Origin: Bryobacterales bacterium
GTDB lineage: Bacteria > Acidobacteriota > Terriglobia > Bryobacterales > Bryobacteraceae
Assembly: GCA_003132865.1 (NCBI GenBank)
Contig: PKYZ01000316.1
Span: forward strand, 15,012 to 47,854
DNA length: 32,843 bases
Direction: 5' to 3'
Position 1 is the stretch's first letter. Every line of letters starts with the position of its first letter. The translations under genes were made by a program, and so were the position numbers. Positions 1 to 7,165 of the stretch are shown here, piece after piece. Below the pieces are notes generated by a model. It worked only from the letters and a program-made list of their open reading frames with translations. It had not been told where the DNA came from and did no database searches.

Positions 1-207
1 GCGGGGCAGGCGCAGTTCATGGTGGAGCTGCGCAAGGCGGTGAAGTCCGCCGTGGACCAGGGCGGCAAGCCCGCGGATCTGGCCAAGCTGCAACTGCCGG
101 ACAGCGTCAAGAACTGGGTCGGCGACGGCTTAGCCGCGCAAGTGAAGGACGCCTACGAAGAGATTACGCAAGGCAAGCCGCACGGCGAGATATTGGGGGG
201 AAAGTAA
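1..207 (+). CDS. C-terminal end of a gene cut by the window edge, possibly an MBL-fold hydrolase
   Basis: The reading frame is open from base 1 to a TAA at 205-207, so this is the tail of a longer protein rather than a 62-residue gene starting at the internal ATG at 19. The visible 68 residues are alpha-helical and charged, with an ending of the type 'W....L..QV.DAYEEI'. This resembles the helical C-terminus of exported metallo-beta-lactamase-fold hydrolases in Acidobacteria, but no metal-binding motif lies in the visible part, so the family is a guess. The next gene starts 23 bases downstream on the same strand and looks unrelated. Confidence 0.5.
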   Translation, partial: AGQAQFMVELRKAVKSAVDQGGKPADLAKLQLPDSVKNWVGDGLAAQVKDAYEEITQGKPHGEILGGK

Positions 208-230
208 CCTGGTCGACGCATAGAGAACCG

Positions 231-1673
231 ATGACGGTTAGAGCACTAGCGATAGACACTGACGTCAGCAAATACCTACGAAGGTGGTCACGGGACCTCG
301 AAATGCTGCGGCAGAACTGGCTGCTGAGTGAATCCGCATTTCTTTCTTTTGCACGCGACCGTGGGCTTAGCGTCTCAGGAGCTGTGAAAGGCGAACCCAG
401 CGAATTCCACGAGCGTGGATGGCTTTCCGCAGATGGCAGATGGGACCGGGAGCCGCAGTTCCACCCTTTTCGGCTCTATGTGTTACACGAGGCGCTCTGC
501 AGTCGTACGCGTCTAAATCCGCCAAGAGTGCGAGAGTGGAACGGGGCGGCGGATCTCGCGATTATATTGGAACCGATCTACTGGCCTCAAATAACCGGCT
601 ACCTGCGAATGAACATTGCGGAAAAAGATCAGAAACCACGTTTAGCGAAATACCGTGAGAGAGTGCTCAAGTTAGTGCGGAGCCTCGACCCCACTGCTTG
701 GGGAAAGATTCACGGGGCCTTGCGGATCAGTGCTGCCTGGCTAGACCAAAACAGCGAGCTCTACGTATTGCTCCGACTTTCTTCGTGGGAACAGCGCAAG
801 GAACTGCAAGGCCGGATTTCGTGTGCGCTGTGGATCAGGCATATGGCGGAGGTGATTCGGCGCGGCTTCGAAGAGGCTCATCAGACGCAGTGGCCGGAAG
901 AAGACCAAGCCTTCGGTCATTGGACTCCTGGTGCCCGCGTCCGGCTATTTGGATCAGAGCGGCCGTTCGACGACCCGCTACGCTCCAAGCCTTTTCTCGC
1001 GCATCGGTTCGGACTCTTCACCGGCAGCGCGATCCGTTGGTACGTCGAGGGAGAGACGGAGTATTACGCCGTTCTGCACATCCTGCGGGAGCCCTCCAGG
1101 TTCGCAGTTGAACTGGTCAATCTGAAAGGTGAAATCGCAAGCGAAAAGCGCAACGCGGCGCGGAAGCTCGAAGACGCGTTAAGAGAGGACTTGGCACTCA
1201 GGCGCTTCAGCCTGATCTCGTTCGACCGCGACGTGAAGGCAAACGAGCGTGCCATTCGGCAACAGGTCGAGAAGGACCAAGTCGTCGGATCGATCAATGC
1301 CAACAACCCGGACTTCGAATTCGCAAACTTTACGCTGGACGAATTAGTGGAGATCGCAGCGTCGATGGATGAGCGCCTCGGCTTCGACGGGGGGAAGCTG
1401 CGAAAAACGGATTGGCAGGGGGTCGACACTGGGGGGGTATTCGCGGGGCGCTATCGGAAGGCTTCCGATAGACGGCGCGCTCTAAAAGGCGAAGAGTGGG
1501 GCGAAGCTTTGGCCGCACACGCGATTGAGCACCCCCGCCACCCGCAGACCGGTGCAGAGCGCCCGTTGTTCCGCATGCTGTCGGCGGCAACCTGGGGACG
1601 GAGTTCGGACTACAATTTCCATAAAGAACACTTTACGCTCGACCCAAAGACATTCGAATCAAAGCGTCGTTAA
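231..1673 (+). CDS. Stand-alone TOPRIM-like protein, possible nuclease of OLD type
   Basis: A 480-residue protein of unknown function. Around residues 269-277 it has RWYVEGETE, the hydrophobic strand plus glutamate that opens the TOPRIM domain of OLD-family nucleases (usually 'VEGxTE'). At 328-334 comes LISFDRD, matching the TOPRIM DxD metal-binding strand, and near residue 355-370 NPDFE followed by a helix, also common in OLD proteins. No Walker A or B motif is visible, so the ABC ATPase half of OLD/Gabija GajA proteins is missing. The first 260 residues show no domain I recognise. The TOPRIM assignment is from motifs only; a nuclease role in defence is inference. The ATG at 231 opens the long frame. 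Codon use is less GC-biased than in the lysine operon, which fits acquired DNA. No partner gene follows on the same strand. Confidence 0.7.
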   Translation: MTVRALAIDTDVSKYLRRWSRDLEMLRQNWLLSESAFLSFARDRGLSVSGAVKGEPSEFHERGWLSADGRWDREPQFHPFRLYVLHEALCSRTRLNPPRVREWNGAADLAIILEPIYWPQITGYLRMNIAEKDQKPRLAKYRERVLKLVRSLDPTAWGKIHGALRISAAWLDQNSELYVLLRLSSWEQRKELQGRISCALWIRHMAEVIRRGFEEAHQTQWPEEDQAFGHWTPGARVRLFGSERPFDDPLRSKPFLAHRFGLFTGSAIRWYVEGETEYYAVLHILREPSRFAVELVNLKGEIASEKRNAARKLEDALREDLALRRFSLISFDRDVKANERAIRQQVEKDQVVGSINANNPDFEFANFTLDELVEIAASMDERLGFDGGKLRKTDWQGVDTGGVFAGRYRKASDRRRALKGEEWGEALAAHAIEHPRHPQTGAERPLFRMLSAATWGRSSDYNFHKEHFTLDPKTFESKRR

Positions 1674-1808
1674 TCAACCGAACTGCAAGGCACAAGATCT
1701 AAAGTGTCAGCGCGACTCGCAGCATCGGCGGCCCGTTGACAAATTATAGATGTGATCCTTATTCGGGAAGTTTCCTTGAAGAGCAAGCGCGCAGTCTAGC
1801 TGGCGCGT

Positions 1809-2561
1809 CTAAGCTCCCTCGGGCGGCTCCGCCCCAGTTGCCTTGGCAACCCTGGCAAGAATGCCAAGAAGCACTGGCCGCACAGCGACCTCACTGGCTA
1901 ACCCGAGCAGCCCGTGCATGAACACCAGCCATTCAATGAGCGAGCGGTTGGCGCTGGGAAGACAGCAGGATTCTGCTGGGCTTATAAACCGCACCTCCGC
2001 GCCGGATATCTCGCGATACTGAAGGAAACAGGCCCCGCTGGCATGCGAGTGCTCGCTCAGAAAGCCGTAGGCATTCTTAGCATCGCCACCTCCGTATTCT
2101 TCTACCTGATACTCATCATAGGCGTCTACCAGCTTGCCTATGCGCACGGGCTTGCGTATCTCGTCCGGAAGGGGTAACGCGTCGTATTTGTGCCCGTGAT
2201 TCCTAATCCACAGATTGGCCCCATCAGCCCGCAGAAACAGGTCAAATGCGACCCTCCAATCCTTATCTGCGAAATGTGGCGTCAAGCTTCGCTCCATGTA
2301 GCAGGCATGAGCCGCCCACTCAAACACATGCCGGCAGACGACATCCGCAGTAGGAGTGTTTCCGACATCCGTGAGAACAACCAGCCCCGCCAGGATGGTA
2401 CGCATGTGGGCGACCGATGAATAAACATAAATCGCTGTTCCCCAACGCACAAGCTCTTCAGTCGGTTCATCACCAGGGCCGATCGCGGGCCGTGTCAGGG
2501 GTGGAAGGGCGATGCTCCGCAATCCTTCTTCAATGATTTTCAGCGGCGTCATTCCACGCAT
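1809..2561 (-). CDS. DUF5677-like helical protein
   Basis: A 250-residue protein from the ATG at 2561; another ATG three codons later (2552) is equally good. A longer frame back to 2621 would overlap higA and adds a low-complexity arginine-rich leader, so I did not use it. The sequence is mostly helical, with a CRHVFEWAAHACYMER segment and a later YGFLSEHSHASG segment. This pattern of conserved Glu/Arg in one helix and His/Ser-rich in another resembles the DUF5677 family, whose function is unknown. It lies 25 bases downstream of higA on the same strand and may be cotranscribed with the higBA remnant. The family call is tentative. Confidence 0.6.
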   Translation of the reverse strand: MRGMTPLKIIEEGLRSIALPPLTRPAIGPGDEPTEELVRWGTAIYVYSSVAHMRTILAGLVVLTDVGNTPTADVVCRHVFEWAAHACYMERSLTPHFADKDWRVAFDLFLRADGANLWIRNHGHKYDALPLPDEIRKPVRIGKLVDAYDEYQVEEYGGGDAKNAYGFLSEHSHASGACFLQYREISGAEVRFISPAESCCLPSANRSLIEWLVFMHGLLGLASEVAVRPVLLGILARVAKATGAEPPEGA

Positions 2562-2586
2562 CCCTCTTGCGCCTGCCAAGCCACGT

Positions 2587-2889
2587 TCACGCCGCGCTCC
2601 GCGGCAGCACTTCCCGCTCAATCCGCGCCCGAACCTCCTGCCCGGCCACCTCCAGATCGTAAGCGTTCTGCAGATTCAACCAATACTGCGGCGACGTGCC
2701 GAAGTACCGCGCCAGACGCATCGCGGTGTCCAGCGTGATCGCCCTCTTTCCGTTGACGATGGCGCTAATCCGGTTCATCGGAACCCGGAGCGCGCGCCCC
2801 AGTTCGTTCAGGCTCACTCCAATCTCGGTCAGCTCGTCGCGGAGCAGCTCGCCCGGGTGGATGGGCGGCAATCTCTTTCTCTGCGCCAT
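2587..2889 (-). CDS. higA: HigA-family antitoxin
   Basis: A 100-residue XRE-type helix-turn-helix protein. It opens with the signature IHPGELLRDEL of HigA antitoxins, followed by the HTH (residues about 26-60: SLNELGRALRVP, then NRISAIVNGKRAI) and the usual C-terminal YFGTSPQYWLNLQNAYDL. HigA neutralises the HigB ribosome-dependent mRNA interferase and represses its own promoter. Here it follows the broken higB gene with a short gap, in the standard toxin-first order of higBA. The antitoxin is full length and intact while the toxin frame is disrupted (see 2905-3189), so it may survive as a regulator or simply be younger debris. Confidence 0.93.
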   Translation of the reverse strand: MAQRKRLPPIHPGELLRDELTEIGVSLNELGRALRVPMNRISAIVNGKRAITLDTAMRLARYFGTSPQYWLNLQNAYDLEVAGQEVRARIEREVLPRSAA

Positions 2890-2904
2890 AATTCTTCCCC
2901 TTCC

Positions 2905-3189
2905 TCAGTGATAGTCCACGATCTCGACATCATGCGCGCTCCCTTCGCGAGGAAAAGCAAATCCGCCAGCGGTCGTTGATTCGAATGCTATGTTGGCCGG
3001 CCCGGTCGCTCTTCAGCGCCTCCAGCCGGTTCCCCCGGATGGCCGCAAGATCTGTGAGGCTGGTGGCCGCATGCAGCCACCGCAACCGTTTCCGCGCCTG
3101 TTCTTCGATCCCGCGAAACTTCCGGCTGCTATACCCTTCATTGATCGCTCGGTTACCCGGCATCGGAACGAGCGAATCGTACACGTCAA
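2905..3189 (-). pseudogene. higB: HigB toxin, disrupted by two apparent frameshifts
   Basis: The RelE/HigB core is plain in one frame: SRKFRGIEEQARKRLRWL, NRLEALKSDRAGQ and IRINDRWRICF. The conserved start and end of HigB are in other frames. Upstream, the bases around 3145-3177 read IRSFRCRVTER, the usual HigB N-terminus, joined to the core only by a one-base change near 3143-3148. Downstream, after ICF, the frame used by the core stops at 2930, while another frame gives REGSAHDVEIVDYH and a TGA at 2905-2907, the standard HigB C-terminus, needing a second indel near 2951-2957. The original start codon is unclear; TTG at 3189 is the nearest in frame. If the core frame alone is translated (from 3217 or 3163) the product lacks the conserved C-terminal strand and is probably inactive. 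Assembly error is possible but two independent errors in 200 bases are less likely. Confidence 0.82.
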
Positions 3190-3342
3190 AGGTAGTACGT
3201 GCGGCGTACTGAGTCAACCGCCGCTGGAATCAACTCGCGAAGCGGAGCGGCATTGCCGGCGTCGGGGATGCGCGGCATCGCCACTCGAGCCAGCTTTTCC
3301 GGTATTCTGGTATCAGATAGCGATCCAATTGCGACTCCCATT

Positions 3343-3612
3343 ATGGTTCACAACGTCAAGGATCTTTCGCCCGGCCAGCGTCTGGCCATCGAAGGCCTTT
3401 TGGGGCGGCCCCTGAGCGACGAAGAGAGCCTCACGATACGGCCGGCGCGAGTCCTCAAGGACGCTCCATCCGCCACGGAGCGCACTCGCTCATTCCGCCA
3501 ATACCTCGACCACCTCGACACCCTCGCCGGGCGCGTAAAGGATGTTCCGGAAGCGGAAATCGACGCAGCGATTGACGAAGCCATGCAGCACGTTCGACGC
3601 CAGGCCGAATGA
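3343..3612 (+). CDS. Antitoxin partner of the PIN toxin
   Basis: An 89-residue acidic protein from the ATG at 3343, beginning MVHNVKDLSPGQRLAIEGLL. It has the layout of small antitoxins encoded just before PIN-domain toxins: a short N-terminal strand and helix, then an acidic helical C-terminus (residues about 45-85) that would wrap the toxin. I do not recognise a specific DNA-binding fold beyond this. Its stop overlaps the toxin start (ATGA at 3609-3612), so translation is coupled. The frame is open further upstream to 3199, but that part reads through antisense higB sequence and is unlikely to be coding. Confidence 0.78.
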   Translation: MVHNVKDLSPGQRLAIEGLLGRPLSDEESLTIRPARVLKDAPSATERTRSFRQYLDHLDTLAGRVKDVPEAEIDAAIDEAMQHVRRQAE

Positions 3613-4064
3613 TTGTCACGTTCGATACGTCCATCCTGGTGCGCGCGACGAAACGATCGGACGGTCCGGCGCGCAAAGTCATCAACGCATTGGCGCTGAA
3701 TCCCGATCATGTGATTGCCCTGTCTCCGTTTATCCTCGGCGAGGTTGGCAAGGTCTTGAGCTATCCCCGCATGCAGGCCTTGTACAAGCTCACGCCGGAT
3801 GAAATCCATCACCACGTGGAGTTCCTCCGGTCAATCGCCCGCATCGTCGAGCCGCAACCCGGATTGCCCGTCGTACTCTCCGATCCCAACGACGACCCCG
3901 TCGTGTACACGGCCGTTGCCGCCGGCGCCGACGTCTTGTGCGTCAGGGATCGACACTTTTACGCCCCGGCCGTCGTGGCCTTTTGCAAGCGCGAAGATAT
4001 CCGGATTTGGACGACCTCTCGCTGCTGTAACTCCTCTCGGTCCCGCAAACCCGATAGCCGGTGA
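3609..4064 (+). CDS. PIN-domain toxin (putative ribonuclease)
   Basis: A 151-residue PIN-family protein. Acidic residues of the PIN active site are visible: FDTSILVRA (first Asp, residue 6), the Glu in LGEVGKVLSYP (residue 46 region), and the DPNDDPVVYTAVAAGADVL and RDRHF segments that supply the C-terminal aspartates. PIN toxins cleave RNA, often tRNA or rRNA, and are held by the upstream antitoxin, with which this gene overlaps by four bases. The end is odd: after EDIRIW the frame continues into Ser/Arg-rich sequence to 4064. One base shifted, the DNA from 4013 reads DLSLL and a TAA at 4028-4030, the ending typical of this family. A small indel near 4010-4013 may have replaced the last residues. 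The catalytic part is intact. Confidence 0.85.
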   Translation: MIVTFDTSILVRATKRSDGPARKVINALALNPDHVIALSPFILGEVGKVLSYPRMQALYKLTPDEIHHHVEFLRSIARIVEPQPGLPVVLSDPNDDPVVYTAVAAGADVLCVRDRHFYAPAVVAFCKREDIRIWTTSRCCNSSRSRKPDSR

Positions 4065-4363
4065 CGCATCTCGTCCACCCTCGTCCACGCTGAAAACAAA
4101 CACCCAAAGGCAATTCGTCAGCCGACTTCCCGTCGCCGCCGCGCTACGCTTACACCGGATAGAGCGTCGCCCGACAACCGGTGCCCTCTGCCCTCGATCC
4201 TTGAAATCCGAATATTCGACCCAGCCGCGCCAGGAGAGCGTCCCCGGAGACGAACCCAAAACAATTTTGCGAAACGAACCCAATTCGATCCTTTGTTTTC
4301 AACAAAAACTCAAAGCCAAAGCCAATTCCACTCAGCCGAGGCGGGCTAAAACACCTGAAAGCC

Positions 4364-4393
4364 ATCCGCGTGAATCCGCGTTAATCAGCGGCC
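4364..4393 (+). repeat. Three tandem decamers of the ATCCGCGT type
   Basis: Three head-to-tail ten-base units: ATCCGCGTGA, ATCCGCGTTA and ATCAGCGGCC, the last one degenerate. Motifs of this kind occur between genes in many unrelated bacteria. Nothing here shows a function. Confidence 0.75.
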
Positions 4394-4484
4394 CAAAAAC
4401 CCCCTCTACTCAACTAATAACAAACCACTTCCACGAAATTGGCTTTGTTCGGTCAAAGAACAAACCATCGCCCCGCCACGCACC

Positions 4485-4530
4485 GCTGAAAGCTGATAGC
4501 CGATAGCTGAAAGCTGACCGCTGACCGCCG
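4485..4530 (+). repeat. Degenerate GCTGAAAGC/GCTGATAGC repeat array
   Basis: Short imperfect units GCTGAAAGCTGATAGC, CGATAGCTGAAAGC and TGACCGCTGACCG follow each other directly upstream of the operon promoter. It looks like slippage-generated sequence. An operator function is possible because of its place but unsupported. Confidence 0.6.
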
Positions 4531-4531
4531 A

Positions 4532-4560
4532 TTGCTTTATCCCTCCCCGTCCGCTATCCT
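4532..4560 (+). promoter_or_regulatory. Candidate sigma70-type promoter of the lysine operon
   Basis: TTGCTT at 4532-4537 and TATCCT at 4555-4560 are separated by exactly 17 bases, and the start they predict (about 4567) lies just before the riboswitch P1 stem. The -35 box matches the consensus poorly beyond TTG, so placement relative to the riboswitch is the main support. Confidence 0.4.
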
Positions 4561-4569
4561 AAATCTTTC

Positions 4570-4757
4570 CTGATAGAGGCGCGGCGGCCATCACTAGCCG
4601 GACGGGCATTTCCGACAGAGCTTCGGACGCCCGGCAAAAGGGGCCGATTGCAGTTCCGCCGAAACCGGCGCGGATGGCTCACAGCCGCGGCGGTTGGGGG
4701 GTAAGGCTAACACCTGCCCACTGTCACCCGAGTTAAAGGCGGGTGGAGCGCTATCGG
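4570..4757 (+). promoter_or_regulatory. Lysine riboswitch (L-box)
   Basis: The leader matches the lysine aptamer in sequence and order. It has GATAGAGGCGCG at 4572-4583, AAAAGGGGCCGA, GGCTCACAGCC, a TGTCACC segment, and the closing GTGGAGCGCTATC at 4743-4755. The P1 stem is GATAG (4572-4576) pairing with CTATC (4751-4755). The aptamer binds L-lysine in the nascent mRNA and lowers expression of lysine biosynthesis or transport genes. It stands 70 bases before the M20 deacylase gene that begins the dap/lysC operon, so it probably controls the whole cluster. A second CTATC at 4554-4558 could compete for the 5' strand of P1 if transcription starts upstream of it. Confidence 0.93.
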
Positions 4758-4762
4758 AAGCG

Positions 4763-4795
4763 AAGACTCGCCGGATCTCCCCGCGTCTTTTCTTC
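4763..4795 (+). terminator. Possible riboswitch-controlled terminator hairpin
   Basis: AAGAC at 4763-4767 can pair with GTCTT at 4785-4789, with further CG pairs inside, followed by TTCTTCT. It sits between the aptamer and the first gene, where a lysine riboswitch terminator is expected. The stem is short and the T-run interrupted, so control could instead act on translation. Confidence 0.35.
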
Positions 4796-4827
4796 TGCCT
4801 TCGTCTCCCGCCCGCGCGTATGTGCCT

Positions 4828-5832
4828 ATGCAGCTTTTCGAGCTAACGCGGGCGCTCATCGATACCGAATCCATCACCGGCAACGAGGAGCGCGTCGGCC
4901 TTCAGTTGCTGGACTACGTCTCCACCCTCACCGCCCGCTATGGCGGCCACGCCGAGCGCTCCGAGGTCGAGCCGCACCGCGCCAATATCTTCGCCTGTTG
5001 GGGCGAGCGGCCCACCGTCACGCTCTCCACTCACATGGATACCGTGCCGCCGTTCATCCCCTCCCGTGAAGACGGCGACCACATCTGGGGACGCGGCGCG
5101 TGCGACACCAAGGGCATCATCGCCGCCATGCTCACCGCCGCCGAGGCGCTGCTCGAAAGCGGCGTGCGCAATTTCGGAGTCCTGTTCGTGGTCGGCGAGG
5201 AACGCAACAGCGCGGGCGCATATCACGCGGCGGCGCGGCCCAAAGGCGCGCGCTATCTCATCAACGGCGAGCCGACCGAAAACAAGCTGGCGCTCGGCTC
5301 CAAGGGTGCGCTGCGCTACGAAATCGCGGCCGCCGGACGCATGGCGCACTCCGCGTATCCGGAGCTGGGCGAATCCGCCATCGACAAGCTGCTCGATGCG
5401 CTGGCCCGCATCCGCGCCATTCCGCTGCCGGTCGACGATCTGCTTGGCCCCAGCACGCTGAACATCGGAACCATCTCCGGCGGCCGCGCGCCCAACGTCA
5501 TCGCCGATCAAGCCACCGCCGAAATCTTCATCCGCCTGGTCGGCGACTCCACCGCCACCAAGGACGCCATCGCCGCCGCCGTGGCGGGAAAGGCGGAGGC
5601 GCGCGAAATGATCGAGATTCCCGCCCTGCGGCTCGGCTCGCTCCCGGGTATCGAAACTACAGTGGTTGCGTACACCACGGACATCCCGGCATTCGGAGAC
5701 GCCTGGGGCACGCCGTTCCTGATCGGGCCCGGCTCCATCCACGTCGCCCACACGCTGGCTGAGCGCATCCCCAAGAGGCAACTGGAAGACGCCGTCGGCA
5801 TCTATCAAAATATGGTGACCCAACTGCTATGA
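4828..5832 (+). CDS. dapE: M20-family deacylase, probably succinyl-diaminopimelate desuccinylase (DapE-like)
   Basis: A 334-residue zinc hydrolase. Counting from the ATG at 4828, the M20 metal and catalytic residues are all visible: His69 and Asp71 in LSTHMDTVPPF, Asp93 in GRGACDTKG, Glu124-Glu125 in VVGEERNSAG, Glu148 in INGEPTE, and His308 in HVAHTLAERI. The central dimerisation domain spans about residues 160-265. GTG at 4822 is an alternative start. The family covers DapE, ArgE and LysK; DapE is favoured because the gene follows a lysine riboswitch and shares the cluster with dapD, which makes the succinylated intermediates that DapE cleaves. It is shorter than E. coli DapE (about 375). 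It is the first gene of the operon. Confidence 0.85.
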   Translation: MQLFELTRALIDTESITGNEERVGLQLLDYVSTLTARYGGHAERSEVEPHRANIFACWGERPTVTLSTHMDTVPPFIPSREDGDHIWGRGACDTKGIIAAMLTAAEALLESGVRNFGVLFVVGEERNSAGAYHAAARPKGARYLINGEPTENKLALGSKGALRYEIAAAGRMAHSAYPELGESAIDKLLDALARIRAIPLPVDDLLGPSTLNIGTISGGRAPNVIADQATAEIFIRLVGDSTATKDAIAAAVAGKAEAREMIEIPALRLGSLPGIETTVVAYTTDIPAFGDAWGTPFLIGPGSIHVAHTLAERIPKRQLEDAVGIYQNMVTQLL

Positions 5833-5876
5833 CTGTTCATGTGCTGCAGCCATGCACTGCTGGAGATTGGCCTCCT

Positions 5877-5918
5877 GTGGGGCAGGCCCTCGGCCTGCGG
5901 CGGCCTCCCAGGCCGCCC
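5877..5918 (+). repeat. Double-hairpin REP-like element, copy A
   Basis: 42 bases forming two adjacent hairpins: GCAGGCC/GGCCTGC around CTC, and GGCGGCCT/AGGCCGCC around CCC. It lies in the 126-base gap between the dapE-like gene and asd. It matches copy B at 10112-10153 at 38 of 42 positions; two of the differences are a compensating pair in the first stem. Confidence 0.85.
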
Positions 5919-5958
5919 GTGCGCGTCCGTCAGGGACTCTTCGCTAGAGACATAACTT

Positions 5959-7008
5959 ATGGAAACCAAAATCGAAGTCGGCATCCTCGGCGCCACCGGC
6001 ATGGTGGGCCAGCATTTCGTCAAATTCCTCCAGAACCACCCGTGGTTCGACCTCAAGTGGCTGGGCGCAAGCGACCGTTCCGCCGGCAAGCCGTACCACG
6101 CCGCCACCGCCTGGCGGCTCAGCGGCGCAATGCCGGATTCCGTAGCCGGCCTGCTGGTCGATGAATGCAAACCGGGCAACGCCCCGCGCTTGCTCTTCTC
6201 CGCGATGGACGCTTCCGTCGCCACCGAAATCGAGCGCGCCTTCGCCCAAGCCGGCCACGTGGTGGTCTCGAATTCCAAGAACCACCGCATGGAGCCGGAC
6301 GTTCCACTGCTGGTTCCCGAGGTAAATCCCGACCACTTGAAGCTCATCCCCGGCCAGCAGCGCAACCGCGGCTGGAAGGGCCAAATCGTCACTAATCCCA
6401 ATTGCTCCACCGTCGTGCTGACCATGGCGCTCGGCCCGCTGAAGCCGTTTGGCATCACGCGTGTCATCACTACCACGCTCCAGGCAATCTCCGGCGCGGG
6501 CTATCCGGGCGTGCCCTCCATGGATATCAACGCCAACGTCATCCCCTACATCGGTGGCGAAGAGGAAAAGATGCAGCAGGAAACCCAGAAGATCCTGGGC
6601 GATTTCCGCGGCGACCACATCGAGCCGCTCCACGCCAAGGTCAGCGCGCACTGCAATCGCGTACCTGTTGTCGATGGCCACACCGTCACGGTTTCGGTCG
6701 AATTCTCGGCGAAGCCGACCGAAGCCGACGTGCGCCACGCCTTCGACCATTTCAGCAGCGTCCCGCAGCAGCGCCACCTTCCCAGCGCGCCGCCGCACCC
6801 CGTCATCTACATGGAAGAAAAAGATCGCCCCCAACCGCGCCGCGATGCCGAGCGCGAACACGGCATGGCGGCGTTCATAGGGCGCCTGCGCCCCTGCCCG
6901 GTGCTCGATTACAAGTTCGTCGCGCTCGCCCACAACACCGTGCGCGGCGCGGCTGGCGCGGCGGTGCTCAACGCGGAGCTGATGCACTCGGAGGGAATGC
7001 TCGACTGA
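5959..7008 (+). CDS. asd: Aspartate-semialdehyde dehydrogenase
   Basis: A 349-residue NADPH-dependent enzyme that reduces aspartyl phosphate to aspartate semialdehyde, the second step toward lysine, threonine and methionine. The Rossmann motif GATGMVG is at residues 11-17 and the catalytic cysteine is Cys149 in TNPNCST. The SAHCNRVPV segment near residue 230 and the length fit the archaeal/fungal-like branch of the family found in several bacterial phyla. The ATG at 5959 places the Rossmann strand right after the start. The stop overlaps the next start codon as TGATG (7006-7010). In the ancestral operon that start belonged to lysC; it now begins a 38-codon lysC stub created by the insertion described at 7008-8829. 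Confidence 0.96.
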   Translation: METKIEVGILGATGMVGQHFVKFLQNHPWFDLKWLGASDRSAGKPYHAATAWRLSGAMPDSVAGLLVDECKPGNAPRLLFSAMDASVATEIERAFAQAGHVVVSNSKNHRMEPDVPLLVPEVNPDHLKLIPGQQRNRGWKGQIVTNPNCSTVVLTMALGPLKPFGITRVITTTLQAISGAGYPGVPSMDINANVIPYIGGEEEKMQQETQKILGDFRGDHIEPLHAKVSAHCNRVPVVDGHTVTVSVEFSAKPTEADVRHAFDHFSSVPQQRHLPSAPPHPVIYMEEKDRPQPRRDAEREHGMAAFIGRLRPCPVLDYKFVALAHNTVRGAAGAAVLNAELMHSEGMLD

Positions 7009-7107
7009 TGATCGTCATGAAATTCGGCGGCACGTCGGTGGAATCGGCGGCCGCCATCGAGCGCGTAGCGTCGATCGTCAAAGCCCGCGCCAGCCGCCGG
7101 CCGGTCG
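7008..7107 (+). repeat. Left copy of the 100-bp lysC direct repeat
   Basis: Bases 7008-7107 match 8730-8829 at 97 of 100 positions. The three differences cluster within seven bases (7069-7076 region), two being silent and one changing Ala to Ser. The match begins at the lysC ATG or just before it and ends abruptly after CCGGTCG. The repeat borders about 1.6 kb of unrelated DNA. Confidence 0.95.
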
Positions 7108-7124
7108 GGACCGAGCAAAAGTAA
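7008..7124 (+). pseudogene. lysC: Truncated 5' stub of lysC
   Basis: The 38-codon frame reads MIVMKFGGTSVESAAA and on to RRPV exactly as in the aspartate kinase at 8730, then leaves the homology and stops at TAA 7122-7124. It keeps the TGATG overlap with asd, so ribosomes finishing asd can still start here, but the product has only the first strand and helix of the kinase domain. It is the copy left behind when foreign DNA entered the asd-lysC junction. No function is likely beyond passing ribosomes toward the inserted gene. Confidence 0.92.
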
Positions 7125-7165
7125 GCGTCTGATATCATGGTTCTAAGTGGAAGACGGGCAATCCA

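Larger units (their letters stand above)
4065..4531. other. Non-coding region with repeats
   Basis: About 470 bases without a convincing gene. The base composition is AC-rich on the plus strand, unlike coding DNA nearby. The stretch around 4250-4330 encodes, in one frame, short NEPN/KT-type pieces that I recognise as translations of intergenic repetitive DNA in several bacterial phyla rather than of a protein. It contains a decamer repeat (4364-4393) and a GCTGATAGC-type repeat (4485-4530), both listed separately. Confidence 0.6.

Noticed and set aside
4065..4506. A frame continuing over the PIN gene with Lys/Asn/Pro-rich sequence
   Set aside because: It is a translation of intergenic repetitive DNA and is in a different frame from the PIN gene.
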